Of a stretch of DNA of 64,000 bases, positions 24,476-37,929 are shown in pieces. The stretch covers positions 11,249,453 to 11,313,452 of the forward strand of contig NC_087084.1 of the NCBI RefSeq assembly GCF_026151205.1, read 5' to 3'. Position 1 is the first letter of the stretch; every line of letters starts with the position of its first letter. The DNA is from Bolinopsis microptera. Lineage: Eukaryota; Ctenophora; Tentaculata; Lobata; Bolinopsidae. The notes below the pieces were generated by a model that was not told the DNA's origin, searched no databases, and was given only the letters and a program-made list of their open reading frames with translations. The position numbers were made by a program, and so were the translations under genes.

Positions 24476-25240
24476 GTAGGCGAGATTGAACTAGGCGGCG
24501 CTCAGCTGTCTTTCCGTATATGTCTCCGATCGTTTAGGAACATATGTAGCCAGGTAATAAAAAGTTAGTGATTCTACTTGTTGAAATTAGCATATAAATT
24601 CAGCGAGTTACCGAGTTAGACTGATGATCAAAGAACAGTACGAGGTGGCAGATTTATGTTACGAACATTGACCTGGATGAAAATGAGTACATATTACGGC
24701 TAAGACAAGAGCTCAGGTACCTAACATCAGAAAGAAAAGAGAGAAGCGACTGCTTCTCTGGCAATTTGATTAATTTAATTTATCTGCTGTGAAATTCGCA
24801 CTAATCGTATTTAATTCGAATTTATAATTGCATACGAATTTTTCTCTGATATGTCGCATTTAAAAAAAACTGTAGTTGTTTCACGTAGTTATTTAGGTGG
24901 TTTTGTATGGTGGAATATGCCTAAACAATAACATTTGCTTCCCGCAACCGTTCGTGGTTATGGTTAGTGACTTGAGTGGGTTACTGACCAAGACTCGAGG
25001 GGGTTACTGAAATAGACTCGAGATTGCTGCAATGCTGGTGTTTCTCACAGCCCGCAGTTTTACCGAATTTTTGCGCATTTATGGCCGATTTACTGCCTAA
25101 AATCTAAAACTTGAAGTGGTAAATTGGCGAATTGTTCGCGTATTTTTTAAGAACTCAAATGCGCCGTATTTTTTTGACGATTATTGTTTCTCCGGCTTGG
25201 GTAAATGAGAAAATAAAAACCTGGTTTAACTTTTAGGAAG

Positions 25241-26355
25241 ATGAAGTTTAAGATGAGAAGGAAATGTTTAGAGTTGACGTGAGCACAGCTCAAGTGGATA
25301 ATGGCACATTCTGCCTGCTGGTTGCAATTAATGGGGTCAATGGGAAAATCGGCCTCGTCTTCTACTCCTCTATCCGGTATAAACGCGATCGGGAATGGGA
25401 ACGGATATCCCATTGTAATGGTAAGGAAAAACTGGCAGTGGTTGTGATTGTTATTACACCCTCTGGCGGTTATTCTCTGTACCATTCCTTCGCTCGGGAG
25501 TATTTTTTGGGGGAAGTTCTACTGTTACATGTGTGTCATTTTGGGTTCTCATGGTGCTGTAAATAGCCTCACTATCCTGACCATTTACAGCCTACGAACT
25601 TAGACGATTGTCTTCCTTCACGAGTAGTTTCCAAGGAGGTTGTTCTTGTAGCCATTATTATTATCTGGATCTTCTCACTGGTGCACCAGCAATATCTTTA
25701 GGCTACAGTCTGATTTTTGTGTGCTGTTCCTAATAGCGTCGATGCCTCTCTTTACTATTTATTCAAACAAGATCGCTGCCCTTTTATTTAGGGTGTGCTA
25801 ATAATGCAGCTGTAGGTGCCACTGGTTCTCATCACAGTTTTCAACTTGGTTTTACTCTTGGTGGCTTATCGACAAAAGATGACGCTCAATCCAACAGTTC
25901 AGTTAACTTAATGGGATTGATAACCATTTTTTTCTTGTCTGGGACTGTCATTTGGCAGTCGGACTCGTTTGTGATATTTACCATTCTTAAAGGCAAAGGA
26001 ATTCAAAGTGTCCCCTGCTATGGGACCTCATGGCTTTTCACTTTTTATATCTTAACGTCTGCGGCAACCCATATTGTACACCATAACAAATAGGAGATTT
26101 GGAAAGTACGTTAATGATTGGCAGGTGGATCATATTTTGTGGGCGTATCGGCCAAAGAATCGGAACTGGTAATTCTGCTTCCAATTCTTTATAATGGCGT
26201 TACACCAGTAACTGGGCCCGACGTTCAGCATCTCTCTCCGCGAAACAACAAAAAACGACGTCCTCAAGTAATCTTCAGCTGCAACAGAAGCCACAAGTGT
26301 TATGGATCAGGCAATTAACTTTTGAGAATCCTATCAATCAGAATCTTAAACTATG
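25241..26355 (+). pseudogene. Class A-like GPCR (arm 2 copy, frameshifted)
   Basis: Collinear with 46031-47124. Here the start region reads ATGAAGTTTAAGATGAGAAG, which suggests the true protein may begin about ten residues before the Met used in arm 4. Pieces are readable in different frames, for example the helix 1-2 loop, the helix 6 FFLSG stretch and the Ser/Thr-rich tail. Single-base indels break the frame many times, mostly additions next to a repeated base, as expected for raw long-read error. Confidence 0.65.
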
Positions 26356-27556
26356 ATGAACAAGTGTCCTTTTGGTAAAACTGTCAAATCCTATTGTGAT
26401 AGTAGCGCAAAAAAAATAAAATAATCAAAAATTGCTTCTGCTTTCAGGATTTTTTTGATGAATTTTATGATTATTGTAGGTAATATCTGAATTCAGAATG
26501 GAATTATATGGCTGTTTTAAAAAAGTTTCTTAGATTTTCTGCAATCGGAATAGTCTCCTTGACTCTGAAGTTTCATCAAAATCGAAAAACATTTAATACT
26601 TTTTACTGCTTTGCAAAATTCTTACTTTTACTCAGGAAATTAAAAACTGTCAAAAAACTCCTGTTCTTATTGTCATGTCATTGAGACTGTGGAAGTTGCT
26701 CACTTGACTAAGAATACGTTCCTTTTTCTGTCTCTACTCCTAGAAAACCTACTTAAATTAATTCTCATTCGGTGGTCAGCAGGTCGAAGGCGCACACTAC
26801 GTTACTTTAACTAAAAGAGGTACCTGTCTACGTCTGTAGAACGCCTTCAAAATTAAATGTAATAAGTAATTATAGCTTTGTGTCCTCTTTGTTGTAAGCT
26901 GAATTCGGTGGACTATGAGTGAATGCCATTCAATGAGTGAACATTAACAATATGTTGGATTTATTGGAAAACCGCTATTGTTTTCAGTATTGGAAGAATT
27001 GGGAATTAAATTTAAGGGACAACAGTTCTTACTCAAATAATTTTCTGAAAACATATTTCAACCCGGAATGGACAAACTATGATCTGAAAAATTCCTGAAA
27101 TACCAACAAATGCAAACTTAAAGAACAAAAAGAACATTCCATGATATATCGTACTCTCTGACGTGCCCGTTAATAGTTCTTGATGACGTTTTTGATGTTG
27201 TAAATTTGTTTGTGAATAGATCTATCATATGTGAACACTAGTTCAATAAATTTCGATCCATCTATTGAACCAAAAGAGGTTATATGGTTTCTACTTTTCT
27301 GGTGGTTCTTAATTGAAACAGCCCTTAGATTTAGTGTTTTCAACTAGTATTATACAGTTACACTTGACCACGCGTAGACAACCATAGTCATGATCATAAT
27401 TAAAAAGTGGAAGGAAGTGAATTAAACGGGAACATTTCCGTTATATCCATTTTATGGCCCAGAATTTTATGGCTAAAATATTAATAGATACTTATGATGA
27501 GCGAGCATATAAACTGCATATCTTAATACGTCTTTTTATTTTTCCTACGACCGATC
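26356..27556. other. Spacer between GPCR and GFP-like exon 1 (arm 2)
   Basis: Starts with the A-rich 3' end of the GPCR (AATAAAATAATC near 26415) and continues without credible frames. Collinear with arm 4 47125-48245. About 90 bp near 27350-27440 are present here and in arm 3 but shortened in arm 4 near 48105. Confidence 0.5.
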
Positions 27557-27656
27557 ATGGAGGAACGAATGGTTAGGGGCAAGTTCGAGTATCAGTGGGA
27601 TACTAAAAGTAAAAGTAATTGTGATGTTCATTGTGTGGAACGATTCTTCTTACAAA
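27557..27656 (+). pseudogene. GFP-like exon 1 (arm 2 copy), cut off from the rest of the gene
   Basis: Begins ATGGAGGAACGAATGG and ends at TACAAA|GTTAGT as in arm 4, with indels in between. The arm turns back at about 28034, inside intron 1, so this copy has no exons 2-6. Confidence 0.6.
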
Positions 27657-28019
27657 GTTAGTGGAGGGAAATGTTGCTCAGTTCGCTTTTCGGGCGATTC
27701 CGTACTCATTTGTTCCAGACTCGACACGGAAAACAGCTCGAAAGTGGCAGAGTGGAGAAGGTAGAGTGGCTATGAAAAAGTGGCAGAGTGGCAGAGTGGC
27801 TATGAACTGCAATGTTTCATTTAAAGCAGCTCGATTTGCTTTGAAAATATTTAATCGAGTATTACGTGCACGAACAAATGGTCAATTAAATTTGTGTTTA
27901 ACTTTATCGTAAATATAGCGTTTACCGTCCAAAATTCCATTGTTCCTACATTTGACGATGAATCGTGCCTCAAGCGGACGGCGTGTGTCTGAGGTTGCAA
28001 GGGTCGTCGGTCTAGCCCT

Positions 28020-28050
28020 AGGGTTACAGGCGTCAGGTAGCCCGGGACTT
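28020..28050. other. Asymmetric fold-back junction (arm 2 / arm 3)
   Basis: Up to about 28034 the sequence follows arm 4 forward to its base 48729, inside a short repeat containing GGCGTCGCGTCT. It then jumps to the reverse complement of arm-4 base 49477 in GFP-like exon 3. About 750 bp are therefore present in arm 3 but not in arm 2. A plain missed hairpin adapter would give a symmetric turn; an uneven one fits a fold-back priming chimera or a true inverted duplication with a spacer. Confidence 0.75.
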
Positions 28051-29208
28051 CATGCCATCAGTAAACTTCCCTCCAGTTTAGTTCATTGAGCAGGCAAATC
28101 CTGGTGTTGAAAAAGTCTCACCATAGTCCTGACAAAGATTTAATCGCTGTTCTACTTTACTAATATACACTAACAAATTGCAATGAACTACACAATGTTA
28201 AATGAGCAAATGCTCGGAAACACATTATGTGTCATTAATTGTTAATAACAGCAAATACTGGTGGAATCTTTTTGGATCTACACAGCTGTCTCAGGAAATT
28301 ATTTCTAGTGTAACTCAAAATGGTATACCTGTGTATTGGGTAAACATCGGAGTTAGTCTGAATAATGGTTACCACAATATGAAGTTGATTCGGTAGAGGG
28401 GACTGTTACAGTTCAGTACAGATTTCTGACATCCGTCAAGTGGTTGAGCAAATCCTTCTCTGTTACCTGAAGAAGTAAACAAATCAACTATTGGTCATTT
28501 TCTTGGATTTAGCGTAAGGTAGCAGCTTCACGATTATGACGAAGATCTAATCGTGAATGTTAACTAAATGGTACCTCCACGTTCGCGTAGTGTCGCTGAA
28601 GGGTAGCATAGTTTGGTAATAGTTATAATGGTTCTCTTTCCCGGATGGAGAAACAAAATAAGAATAAAAAACGAATGCCACGCAGAGGTCTGGTACGTGG
28701 ATAAATCTTTGTATTGCAACCTATAACTTTATTTAGATCGTCGGCCTTGTAACCCTTGGGCTAGACGCGAGCCTTGCACCCTAGACTCGACGCTTTCCGA
28801 TTGAGGCACGTTTCATCCGTCAAATGTAATGAACAATGAATTTGGGACGTACGCGTTTATTTACGATAAAGGTTACACAAAGTTAATTTGACATTTGTTC
28901 GGGCACGGTAATACTCGATTAATATTTCAAAGCAAATTCGGCTGTTTAAATGAAAACATTGCAGGTTTCATAGCCATTGCCACTCTGCCACTTGTTCATA
29001 GCCACTTACCATTCTGCACTCTGGCCACTTGGCGAGTGGTTTTTCGTGGTGGTTCTGGAAAAATTGATTACGGGATTCGCCGTATACGAACTGAGCAACA
29101 TTTTCCTGACTTACTTTGTAAGAAGAATCGTCTCAAAATGAACATTCAGCAATTATTTATTTTAGTATTCCACGTTCTCGAACATGCCTATCCATTCGTT
29201 CCTCCTGA
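28034..29208 (-). pseudogene. Arm-3 copy of the GFP-like gene, exons 1 to 3 (3' truncated)
   Basis: Exon 1 about 29115-29208, exon 2 about 28329-28466, exon 3 from about 28129 down to the junction at 28034, reverse strand. Exon 2 again has the codons for Ile-Ile-Gln-Thr-Asn at the chromophore position. Exon 3 is cut after roughly 95 bp and exons 4-6 are absent. Frame breaks are single-base indels. Confidence 0.7.
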
Positions 29209-30408
29209 TCTGGCGTAGGAAAATAAAAAGACGTATTAATGATATGCAGTTATATGCTCGCTCATCATAAATATCTATTAATATTTTAGCCATTAATTAT
29301 TCTGGCCAATAAAATGGATATACGGAATTCCCGTTTAATTCACTTCCAGCTTTTTAATATGTATCATGACTATGGTTGTCGTACCGTGGTCATGTGTATA
29401 ACTGTATAATACTATGTTTGAACACTAAATCTAAGGCTGTTTCAATTAAGAACCACCAGAAAAGTAGAAACCATAAAACCTCTTTTGGTTCAATAGATGG
29501 ATCGAAAATGTATTGAAAAGTTGTGCACCTATGATATATCTATTAAAACAAATTTTACAACATCAAAAACGTTCATCAGAACTTATTAATGGCACTTCAA
29601 GGAGAGTACGATCTATCATGGAAGTCTTTTGTTTTTAGTTTGCATTTGTTGTATTTCAGGAATTTTCAGATCATTGTTTGTCCATTAGCTGGGTGATATA
29701 TGTTTTCAGAAAATTTTTTTGTGTAGGGACTGTGTCCATTAATTGGTTAATTCACAATTCTCCGAATCACTTGAAACATCGCGGTTGCAAGAAAATTAAG
29801 TTTGTTAATGTTCACTCTTGGCATGCTCACTCATAGTCCACCGAGAATCAGTTATCAAACAAAGAGGACATCAACGCTCTATATATAGCTATAACATTTA
29901 ATTTTGGATGGCTGTTCTAAGACGTAGGACGTGGTTCTTTTGGTTTAAAGTTAACGTAGTTAGCGCCGTCGACCTGTGACACCGAATGGTGGGAATTATT
30001 TAGTAGGTTTCTTGGGTAGGAGACAGACGAAAGGGAAACGTATTCTTGGTTCAAGTGAGCAAGCTCCACAGTCTCTCAATGACATTGAAAATAAGCACAG
30101 GAGTTTTTGACAGTTTAATTTCCGAGTATAAGTAAGAATCTTTGCAAAGCAGTAAAGTTTTAAATTGTTTTTCGATTTTGATGAAATCTTACAGAGTCAA
30201 TGAGACCAATTCGAATGCAGAAAAATATAGAATAACTATTTTAAACAGCATATAATATACATTCTGAATGCTGATATGTACCTACAATACTCTAAAATTC
30301 ATCAAAAAAAAATCAAGAAAAGGCAGAGCATTTTTTTTTTATTTTTATTTGTTTGGCGTTACTATCACAATAGGTTTGGACAGTTTTCCTGGTAACGTGT
30401 TCATCTTA
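29209..30408. other. Spacer between GFP-like gene and GPCR (arm 3)
   Basis: Reverse complement of arm 4 47125-48245 with minor indels. No gene is visible. Confidence 0.5.
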
Positions 30409-31475
30409 GTTTTAGATTCTTGATTGATAGATTCTCAAAGTATATTGCCTGATCCATTAACATTGTGGCAGTTTTGTTTGCAGCTGGGATGATTACTTGA
30501 GGGAGTCGTTTTTGTGATTCGGCGGAGAGAGATGCTGACGTCGGGGACCCAGTTAAATGGTGTAACGCCATTAGAATTGGAAGAAGAATTCCCAGTTCCG
30601 ATTCTATTGGCCGTACTCCTACAAAATTGTCCTCCTTGCAGATCTTTACGTACTTTCCAAATCTCCTATTTGTTCTGGTGTACAATATTGGGTTGCGCAG
30701 ACTTAAGATATAAAAAGTGATAAGCATGAGGTCCCTAGCAGGGGGACACTTGAATTCCTTTGCCTTTAAGGAATGGTAAATATCACAAACGGAGTCATGC
30801 ATGCAATGAAAGAGGTCCAGACAAGAAGGAAAAGGTTTTCAATCTTTAAGTTAACTGAAACTGTTTGGATTTGTGCTTCATCTTTTGTGATAAGCCACAA
30901 GAGTAAAACCAAGTTGAAAACTGTGATGAGACAAGTGGCACCTGCTGAATTATTTAGCACAGCTTAAATAAAAAGGGCCGATCTGGGTTTGAATAAACTG
31001 TAGAGAGGATCGGTAGCGCTATTAGGAAAACACAAATCAGACTTGTAGCTAAAGATATTGCTGGTGCAGCCATTGAGAAGATCCAGATAATAATAATGGT
31101 CATGAACAGACTCCTTTAAACTACCTCGAGAGGGAAGACAATCGTTCTAAGTCGGTAGGCTGTAATGGGTCAGATAGTGCGGCTATTTACAGCACCAGTG
31201 ATGAACCCAAAATGAGCACAATGTAACGTAGACTTCACCAACATATACCTCCGAGCGAAGTATGTGGTAGCAGGAGGAATTACGCCGGAGGGTGTATAAC
31301 CCTGTCCACCACTGCCAGGTTTCCTTACCAGTACATGGTATCCGGTCCAGGTCTATCCGTTATACCGGATTAGAGGAGTAGAGACGAGGCCGTTTCCATT
31401 AGCCCCATTATGCAACCAGCAGCAGAATGTTGCAGTGGTAATCATTGAGCTGTGCCTCAGTCGTCAACTCTACAT
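30409..31475 (-). pseudogene. Class A-like GPCR (arm 3 copy, frameshifted)
   Basis: Reverse-strand counterpart of 46031-47124. The longest readable piece (30401-30802) covers helix 7 and the tail in a mixture of frames and still shows NPILYT-TNRRFGKYV. Another piece covers the helix 5-6 loop and part of helix 6 (30766-30960). The indels differ in position from those in arms 2 and 4, so they look like independent sequence errors. Confidence 0.65.
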
Positions 31476-32235
31476 TTCTTCTCATCTTAACCGTTATTTC
31501 TAAGTTAAACAGGTTTTTAATTTCTTATTTGGACCAAGGCCGGAGAACAAATATTCGTCAAATACGGCGCATTTAGAGTTCTTAAAAAATACGCGAACAT
31601 TCGCAGCTTTACTACTTCAAGTTTTAATTTGTTAGGGCTGTTAATTCGCCAATAAATGCGCAGAAAATTGGTAAACTGCGCTGTGGGAAACACGCAGCAT
31701 TGCAGCAATCTCGAGTCATTTCAGACCCTTCGCGTCTTGGTCAGTACCACGTTGTCCACTAACAGAACACGTACGTGTTGGGGAGCAAGGTATGTGTTTG
31801 GCAATATTCCTCCAACAAAAACAACTATGATATCGTGAATACAACTACAGTTTTTTTTTAAATGCGGAAATTTTAGAGGAAAATTCGTATTGCGAATTTA
31901 ATTGAATTATAGTTAGTGCGAATTTACAGCAGATAAATTAAATACTCAAATTTGCCAGAGAGCCGTCTCTCTCTCTCTTTCTTTCTTTATGTGTGGTACT
32001 TGCTCTTGTCTTAGCCGTGATATGGTAACTCATTTATTCCAGGTCAATGTCGCATTAATAATCTGCACCTTCGTACTGTTCTATTGATCTTTCAGTCTAA
32101 CTCGGAACTCGTTGAATTTATTATGCTAATTCATCAAGTAGACAACTAAACTTTTTATTTACCTGCTTCAGTGTCCTAAACGGATCGGTGACATATACGG
32201 ATGACAGGCTGAGCGCCGCCTAGATCAGTTCGCTA
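31476..32235. other. Spacer upstream of the GPCR (arm 3)
   Basis: Includes a short CTCTCT/TTTCTTTC tract near 31965 and blocks shared with arm 4 at about 45300-46000. No gene is supported. Confidence 0.5.
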
Positions 32236-32513
32236 CAGGGCGTAACGAAGGGCCCCCTGACCCGAGTGCAGGGGCAGCGTCTTAGGGGGGCGCCACATCA
32301 GTCGTTTGAATGTGGGCCAATTATGAAAACTTAACTAAAGTCTACAAAAAAATACTAGCAAAACTGCACGTTTTGCACTTAGATACACATTTTTTTAGAG
32401 ATTTTACCGGGGTATCCTTTTAAAATACCTAATTTGTTCAATTTTAGGGGAGGGGCACCAAAAGGGAGGGGGCGCCAACAGGGGGCGCCAAAACAGGCAA
32501 CGTTACGCCACTG
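32236..32513 (-). mobile_element. hAT-like MITE (arm 3 copy of the same insertion)
   Basis: Reverse complement of 24194-24475 at the same site. The end TACGCCACTG is intact at 32504-32513 and is followed by TCGCCTA, the target duplication. The other end is noisy (CAGGGCGTAA). Its presence in arms 2 and 3 and absence in arms 1 and 4 marks two structural types. Confidence 0.75.
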
Positions 32514-34280
32514 TCGCCTATACATAAAACTTGTATTTGGAAAACTATGTTTTATCGGTATCATATGAACATCATGCGCCTAAATATATACTATAAATAT
32601 AGGGACCGCAACAGCAGATCAGCGAAAACCTATCATGAAACTATTATAACATATAAAATTATAAATTATAATTCTTGTAGCACATTTAGAGGGAAACGGT
32701 CAATTCCTCTTTTTCAGTTTCGCAAGCCTGGCAACATAGTGTAAGCTAGGCTTGTTTCTAACTATTTCAAATTTCAGATTTTGAAATCATTTTTGTACTT
32801 GTGTTGTACCACCAAGAGCTATTAGCCACGAAAAAATAAGTTTGATTTAAGAAAAACTGAGTAATACGACGTGAAATTAATTTATTTTTACAGCATGGGA
32901 CAAATGGTTAACGATAATTTTTTTTATTGTACACTATTAATTGTTGAAATTAAACAAGTAGATGAGCTGCGAAGCATTCAAAACATTCGCGCTTTTTTTA
33001 ATTACCAATTACGTGATAATGATTGCCTTGTCGATGTTTAGGAATAGAATGTCCCACAGCTCTTCAACCAGAAACCTTACACCTGCGGGTCGCTAGAGGT
33101 GAGCGATTTTCAAAGCGCATTTGTCCTCGGCGCGCGTTCATCAAGTTCACCTTTCGCACGCTGCATTTAGTAGTAGTCATGAAACAAAGTTTTTATTATA
33201 TTACTTTGCAAAGTTAAAAGGCTGCGATCTTTTATTTCGCCCAAGATCAAACTTTTCGGTTTAATTCAGAATCTAAGTTGTTCCAAATTTTGCTCGTTGG
33301 GGAGCTAACTTTAATTTTACAAGACGGAACTTTGTTAAAAACCGGAGGTTCTATTATTTTACTTTTGAGATTAAACCCAGCGCGGTAGGGTTTGCTGGGT
33401 ATCCGTATACTTTAGCCTACGCGAGTTTAAAAGAATTTGCACTGTCATTGTAAAACGCTCACTTGACAAACCTTAACTCGCCACGAATCAAGGTACCTTC
33501 AATTTAAAAATTTCTAATACAAAGTAGAGTATTTGCCAACAGGAAAGGGGACCCTTGGATGGGGTCGTGAAAACGCGATCTTCACCCTTATAGTCGAAAT
33601 TTTAAAACTTCAGCACCCCCCCCCATCTTGCTTTCTTCTTCTGAAACTATGAACTTCTGGCTCTCTCGCGTTCACAGCTCGCGCGGCCAAATTAAATAGT
33701 GCATGCGCTACAACGCGCGCACTAGGCAGGTTATAATTTTCTGGAGGGTGGTGCTCAGGATTGCCTGTCATACCACGTCATCGCTAATCCTCAAGTATTT
33801 CTATTTTATTTTTTGAACATTATACTTAAGCTTGAATCTCAGATAAATTTAAATTATAATAAACTCAATGGTATGATTCTGAGATTTTCTTTTACGCAAA
33901 TTTGAGTATATTTGAATTGTGATTCATGCCTCAATCACCAAATCATCTGGGCATAGTATAAAAATTTTTATTAGACAACTATCTAAATGACCTTGTGGTT
34001 CTAAGCTAAAGTGCCAAACTTCAAAACGCGCACATGTAAAATTGCAAATCTATAATTATAGCACGCGTTTGGCAGATAATGATGATTTGTTAAATTTTAA
34101 ACCTGATTTTTGTTTGTTTGAGGAGATCACGGCTCTCGACAGTCAAAGTTCCAAATACCAAAATGAAACTGGCAATGTGATAACAATAAATGGAAAATAA
34201 TACGGACATGTGCACCTAAGTTTCGGCATTATGGCCTTTTACGAAGGATACACATCGTTTCAAAACTCACGTCGGCCTTA
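32514..34280. other. Intergenic stretch, arm 3
   Basis: Reverse complement of arm 4 about 43450-45230, including the C-run near 33616 and the CTCTCTCGCG block. The forward frame at 33023-33217 is not conserved between arms and I do not call it. Confidence 0.5.
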
Positions 34281-35330
34281 CGCGAGATCTGAATTTTAAA
34301 CTACATGAGCGCGCCGAGTTAAACTCTCGACGGTCGTGATCACTGATATTTGAACAAATATTTTACGGCTATCACCCGTTTTGGTTTACAGGATGATTAT
34401 CCTGTCACGCAGTCCCCCTTGGTGGCTCTTTTTTCAGTAGCTTCTTGAACAGGAAGTTGACAATTACGTGAGAGAACCTGAAGAAAACAATAATTTTTAC
34501 TATACTAGCAAGCGGTTTTGTTGGTTTATAACCTACTCAAGACGCGCGCGAGTTCAAAGTTGGATCGTCGACGGTCCTGATATTTGAAAAAAATATTTTA
34601 CGAGTATCACCGTTAAACTTAAGCATAGGTTAGGTAGTGATAATCGTCTTAAATTCTTTGTATGTTTATATTAGTTCGTGCCGCTTATCTTTTTGACTTT
34701 ATGGTCGAATTGTCGCACAATTCATGGTGTAACGTTGCCTGTTAGCCTTAAACGGGTGATACTTGTAAATTATCTATTCATATATCAGGGACCGTCCGGG
34801 ACGAGTCCCAACTCTGCGCCGTCCTGTATTGGTAGGTTGTAACTACAAGTTGCGCCCCCTTGATCCTATCCCCTTTTGACGCCCTCCTAAAAATTAAACA
34901 ATTAGTGATTTTAGAGGATACGACGGTAAAATCTCTAAAAAAGTGTGTTTCTAGAGCAAAACGCGCAGTTTTGGCTAGTACATAGTAGTAAGTTTTTCAA
35001 AATTGTCTTGTAACGTCGCAGCAAATTCTACGCAAACAGGTTTTTTGTGACTGATGCAAACAAATGTTTTGTGTGGGGAAATTCTTTTTTCACCTTAATA
35101 GAGTAAGTTTACTGCATTAAGGTATTTTAAAAATCATTTTTTGTCGTAAGATCCTGTTTTTTATTAACTATTGTTAATGGTCTCGGCCCAGCGCGCGCTA
35201 CTTCGTAGCACTTGCGTCGTAGCACTTGCTGTCGTAGCACTTGCCGTCGGGCCATTTCAGAGAAGAAGCGGCGCGCGTATTCGAAGAAATTTAGACGAGT
35301 AAATACGTCAAGTTTTATAATAAAAGGTTA
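34280..35330. mobile_element. Nested MITE cluster (arm 3)
   Basis: Reverse complement of arm 4 42420-43440: three copies of the about 90-bp GTCGACG-containing motif (near 34290-34390, 34540-34615, 34745-34835), the GGCGCC-type MITE fragment, and three units of the 15-bp CTACGA-type repeat near 35205-35250. Confidence 0.6.
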
Positions 35331-35354
35331 TGGGGATTCGGCTATCATTGTTCA

Positions 35355-35965
35355 TTAACATAGTTAGAGGCGGTCCGTGTAGGCCTTACCACTGTGCTTT
35401 CAGCAATTCAAAACGTATTTCCGTGGCTGTGCTTTGCAATGCGCCTAGTCTACTGAATGATTTCTTCGGAATATCGTGGATTGTACAACTTTCGTTTGGT
35501 AGATTCACAACAAGGAAATTTTCCTTTGGTTGGTAATATACTCAAGGATGGAAAGTATAGGTATTGGATATGCCCCGCTTACCTAGTTATAAGCTCTTTA
35601 TTAGTCTGCTACACGGCTGTAAAAAGGGATTGGCTAGGTTAGAGTGCGGTCCGTGTAGGCCTTACATGTGCTTTCAGCAATTACTTCATAAGTATTTCCG
35701 GGCTGTGGTTGCAATGCGCTAGGTCTACTGGAATGATTTCGGAATTTCGTCGGATTGAACTTTCGTTTGTTAGATTCCAAAACACAAGGAAATTTTCCTT
35801 CGGGTTGGTAATATATCAATGATGGAGTATAGTGTATTGGCTATGCCCCGGCTTATAGTTTAGCTCTGTTAGTCCCGCTACACGGAATGTAACAGGGATT
35901 GGTTGTTAGAGGCGGTCGTGTAGCCTACAACTGTGCTTTCAGCAATACTCATAGAATCTAGAGAT
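35355..35965 (-). repeat. About 300-bp tandem repeat (arm 3)
   Basis: Two full units and a partial one, each opening GCGGTCCGTGTAGGCC and containing GGAAATTTTCCTT. Reverse complement of 20670-21285; missing from arms 1 and 4. Confidence 0.75.
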
Positions 35966-36566
35966 TCGGCGGAATTACAGGCTGAGCGCCGGCCAGTAAA
36001 AATTATGTTACAGCTAAAAACAGCGTATTTTGCCCATCTTGCAGTTGCCCCATTTTCATCACTATATCAACTTTAAATCTACATTATCAACTCCGATATC
36101 CACAAATTTTTTGGACAGTTATGAAAGCTTTAATTTGAAGGTCTTTACCAATTTTTCAAATTGATCTTATTCAAGAAAACCGGGAGTTGACAGAACAATA
36201 TGACATAAAATCAACGAATTTCGTCTATTACGCGACTTTTACACTACTTTTGCTCAAAAGCCGCGCACCAACAATATGGCACATAGGCGGAAAACTTTCC
36301 TAATCTTTTCAAAAAGGTATACAAATTTGGTTACTGTGAAAATTTCACAGTCTTCTAGAATTAGAAAACGTCATGGTCAAAATTTTTGAAAATCGAGCAA
36401 GTTATTTTATCGTGCACCCTGGAAAGATTGAAGAGCAAATTTGATATACTTATACTAGTACATGGGCTGTTTTGCGTAGCTCGTACGATTTCGTTGAAGC
36501 AGCGACGACCTTAGTTATCCACAAAAACATAATGACTAGAGGAATTTGTTTGCCTTTATTGACTAC

Positions 36567-36666
36567 CTTGTAAGAAGGTTAGGTTCGTCTCATAATGAAC
36601 TCGCAATAACTTTACTTTTAGCGTTCCAGTAAATTGGGATTCAGGCTCTCTCATTCGATGATCCAT
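36567..36666 (-). pseudogene. Orphan GFP-like first exon (arm 3 copy)
   Basis: Noisy reverse-strand copy of the exon at 15459-15563. ATG and the donor region remain recognisable; several missing bases break the frame. Confidence 0.6.
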
Positions 36667-36985
36667 GTTGCTTTCGTTTATTTAGAAATATGAAGTGTTT
36701 ATTCGATATCATTGATATGACAAAAAATGTTCAAGACACCAATCAATAAAATTCGCCGTTAAAAAATGGTTGCGCGCCCAATAATGATGTTCATGGCGGA
36801 TGCTACCGGCATGCCAAAATACTATTGTAATATGTAATGTGTGCGGTTTTCTTTCCATTGGCATTTATGTACAACTTTGAGCTTTGTATAACTTACAGAA
36901 TTACTGTTCAAAAAATAATCTATTCTGTTGCTTTCTGCATTAGGAAATGAGGGTTAACAATGCAAATATAATCGTATCTTTCGTC

Positions 36986-37373
36986 TTACATCTTTATTTC
37001 AGAAACACAATGTATCATAACACGCAGAGCTGCTGTCTGTTCTATAAAATAGTCAACATAAAAAGCAACAAACAGTAACACCAGGACAGAGAACGGAACA
37101 AAACCCAATATCCCAATTGCAATCCACACCCATATGGACTGTGGTGTGATAAATAATAGGGTAATGAGTTTGGTGGTTGCGGGTTTGACGTTTAACAAGT
37201 TGGGGGAAGTGGCCGGATGGATGGATTGCGGAGTACTTACATTAACAATGCAACTCGGTTATCACAATCGTGCAGTTTTCTCTTCCTTTAACCCACAATT
37301 TTAACTGTCGGGTTAAAACGGTGAGTTGGTTTAGGATGTCACCTGGTATGTGATTTTACCGTTTATCGCTGAG
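36986..37373 (-). CDS. Single-helix membrane protein, last two exons (arm 3 copy)
   Basis: Exon about 37241-37373, then the last exon from 37139 downward, reverse strand. The frame 36986-37198 reads straight through the hydrophobic helix (around IWVWIAIGILGFVPFSVLVL) and continues past the stop used in arms 2 and 4 because of one or two base differences, so the true C-terminus is uncertain. AATAAA lies at 36991-36996. See 39781 for the best statement of the exon pair. Confidence 0.4.
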
Positions 37374-37374
37374 T

Positions 37375-37929
37375 CGGAACAAAAAGAAGACAAATATTAT
37401 TAATCAAATTAATTTTAAATGTAGATATGTCTTCAGCTATTTGTCTAGCATATTCATTAGCTAAAAGTAAATACATTTGATTGCCTTACACGTCACTGTA
37501 CAGTTATATAACTCGGGTATTATAAATAACTAAACATTAACAATTTACATTACAGGCAATAATTAAAAATAAAATTTACTAAAATGTAATAGTTAACTTT
37601 GATTAAACTAAAACTACAAGGAGATGCAAACAAAAATGGTTGTTCATATGTCACAAAATACGGAACACTCAAAACTATGTGCTTACACGTAAAAACGTGT
37701 TAATCATTAATTATTTAAACTATGTCTGGTATTTACTTAAAATAAATGTCTGATATGAAACTAATGAAAATAACGGTCCACGGTCTATTTTGTTGCATTT
37801 AACTAAGAACTATATTAAAGTATCAGGATTCGCGAGGCAACTCATAATCATGATAATGAACATCTCACTTCATTTCAAAACAAGATTTACTCGAATTTTG
37901 AACCCCGCGAACACCACGTGATGTCCACA
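37375..37929. other. AT-rich spacer (arm 3)
   Basis: Matches 16250-16816. Part of it (about 37745-37929) belongs to the roughly 540 bp that are missing from arm 4 at 39422. No gene. Confidence 0.5.
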
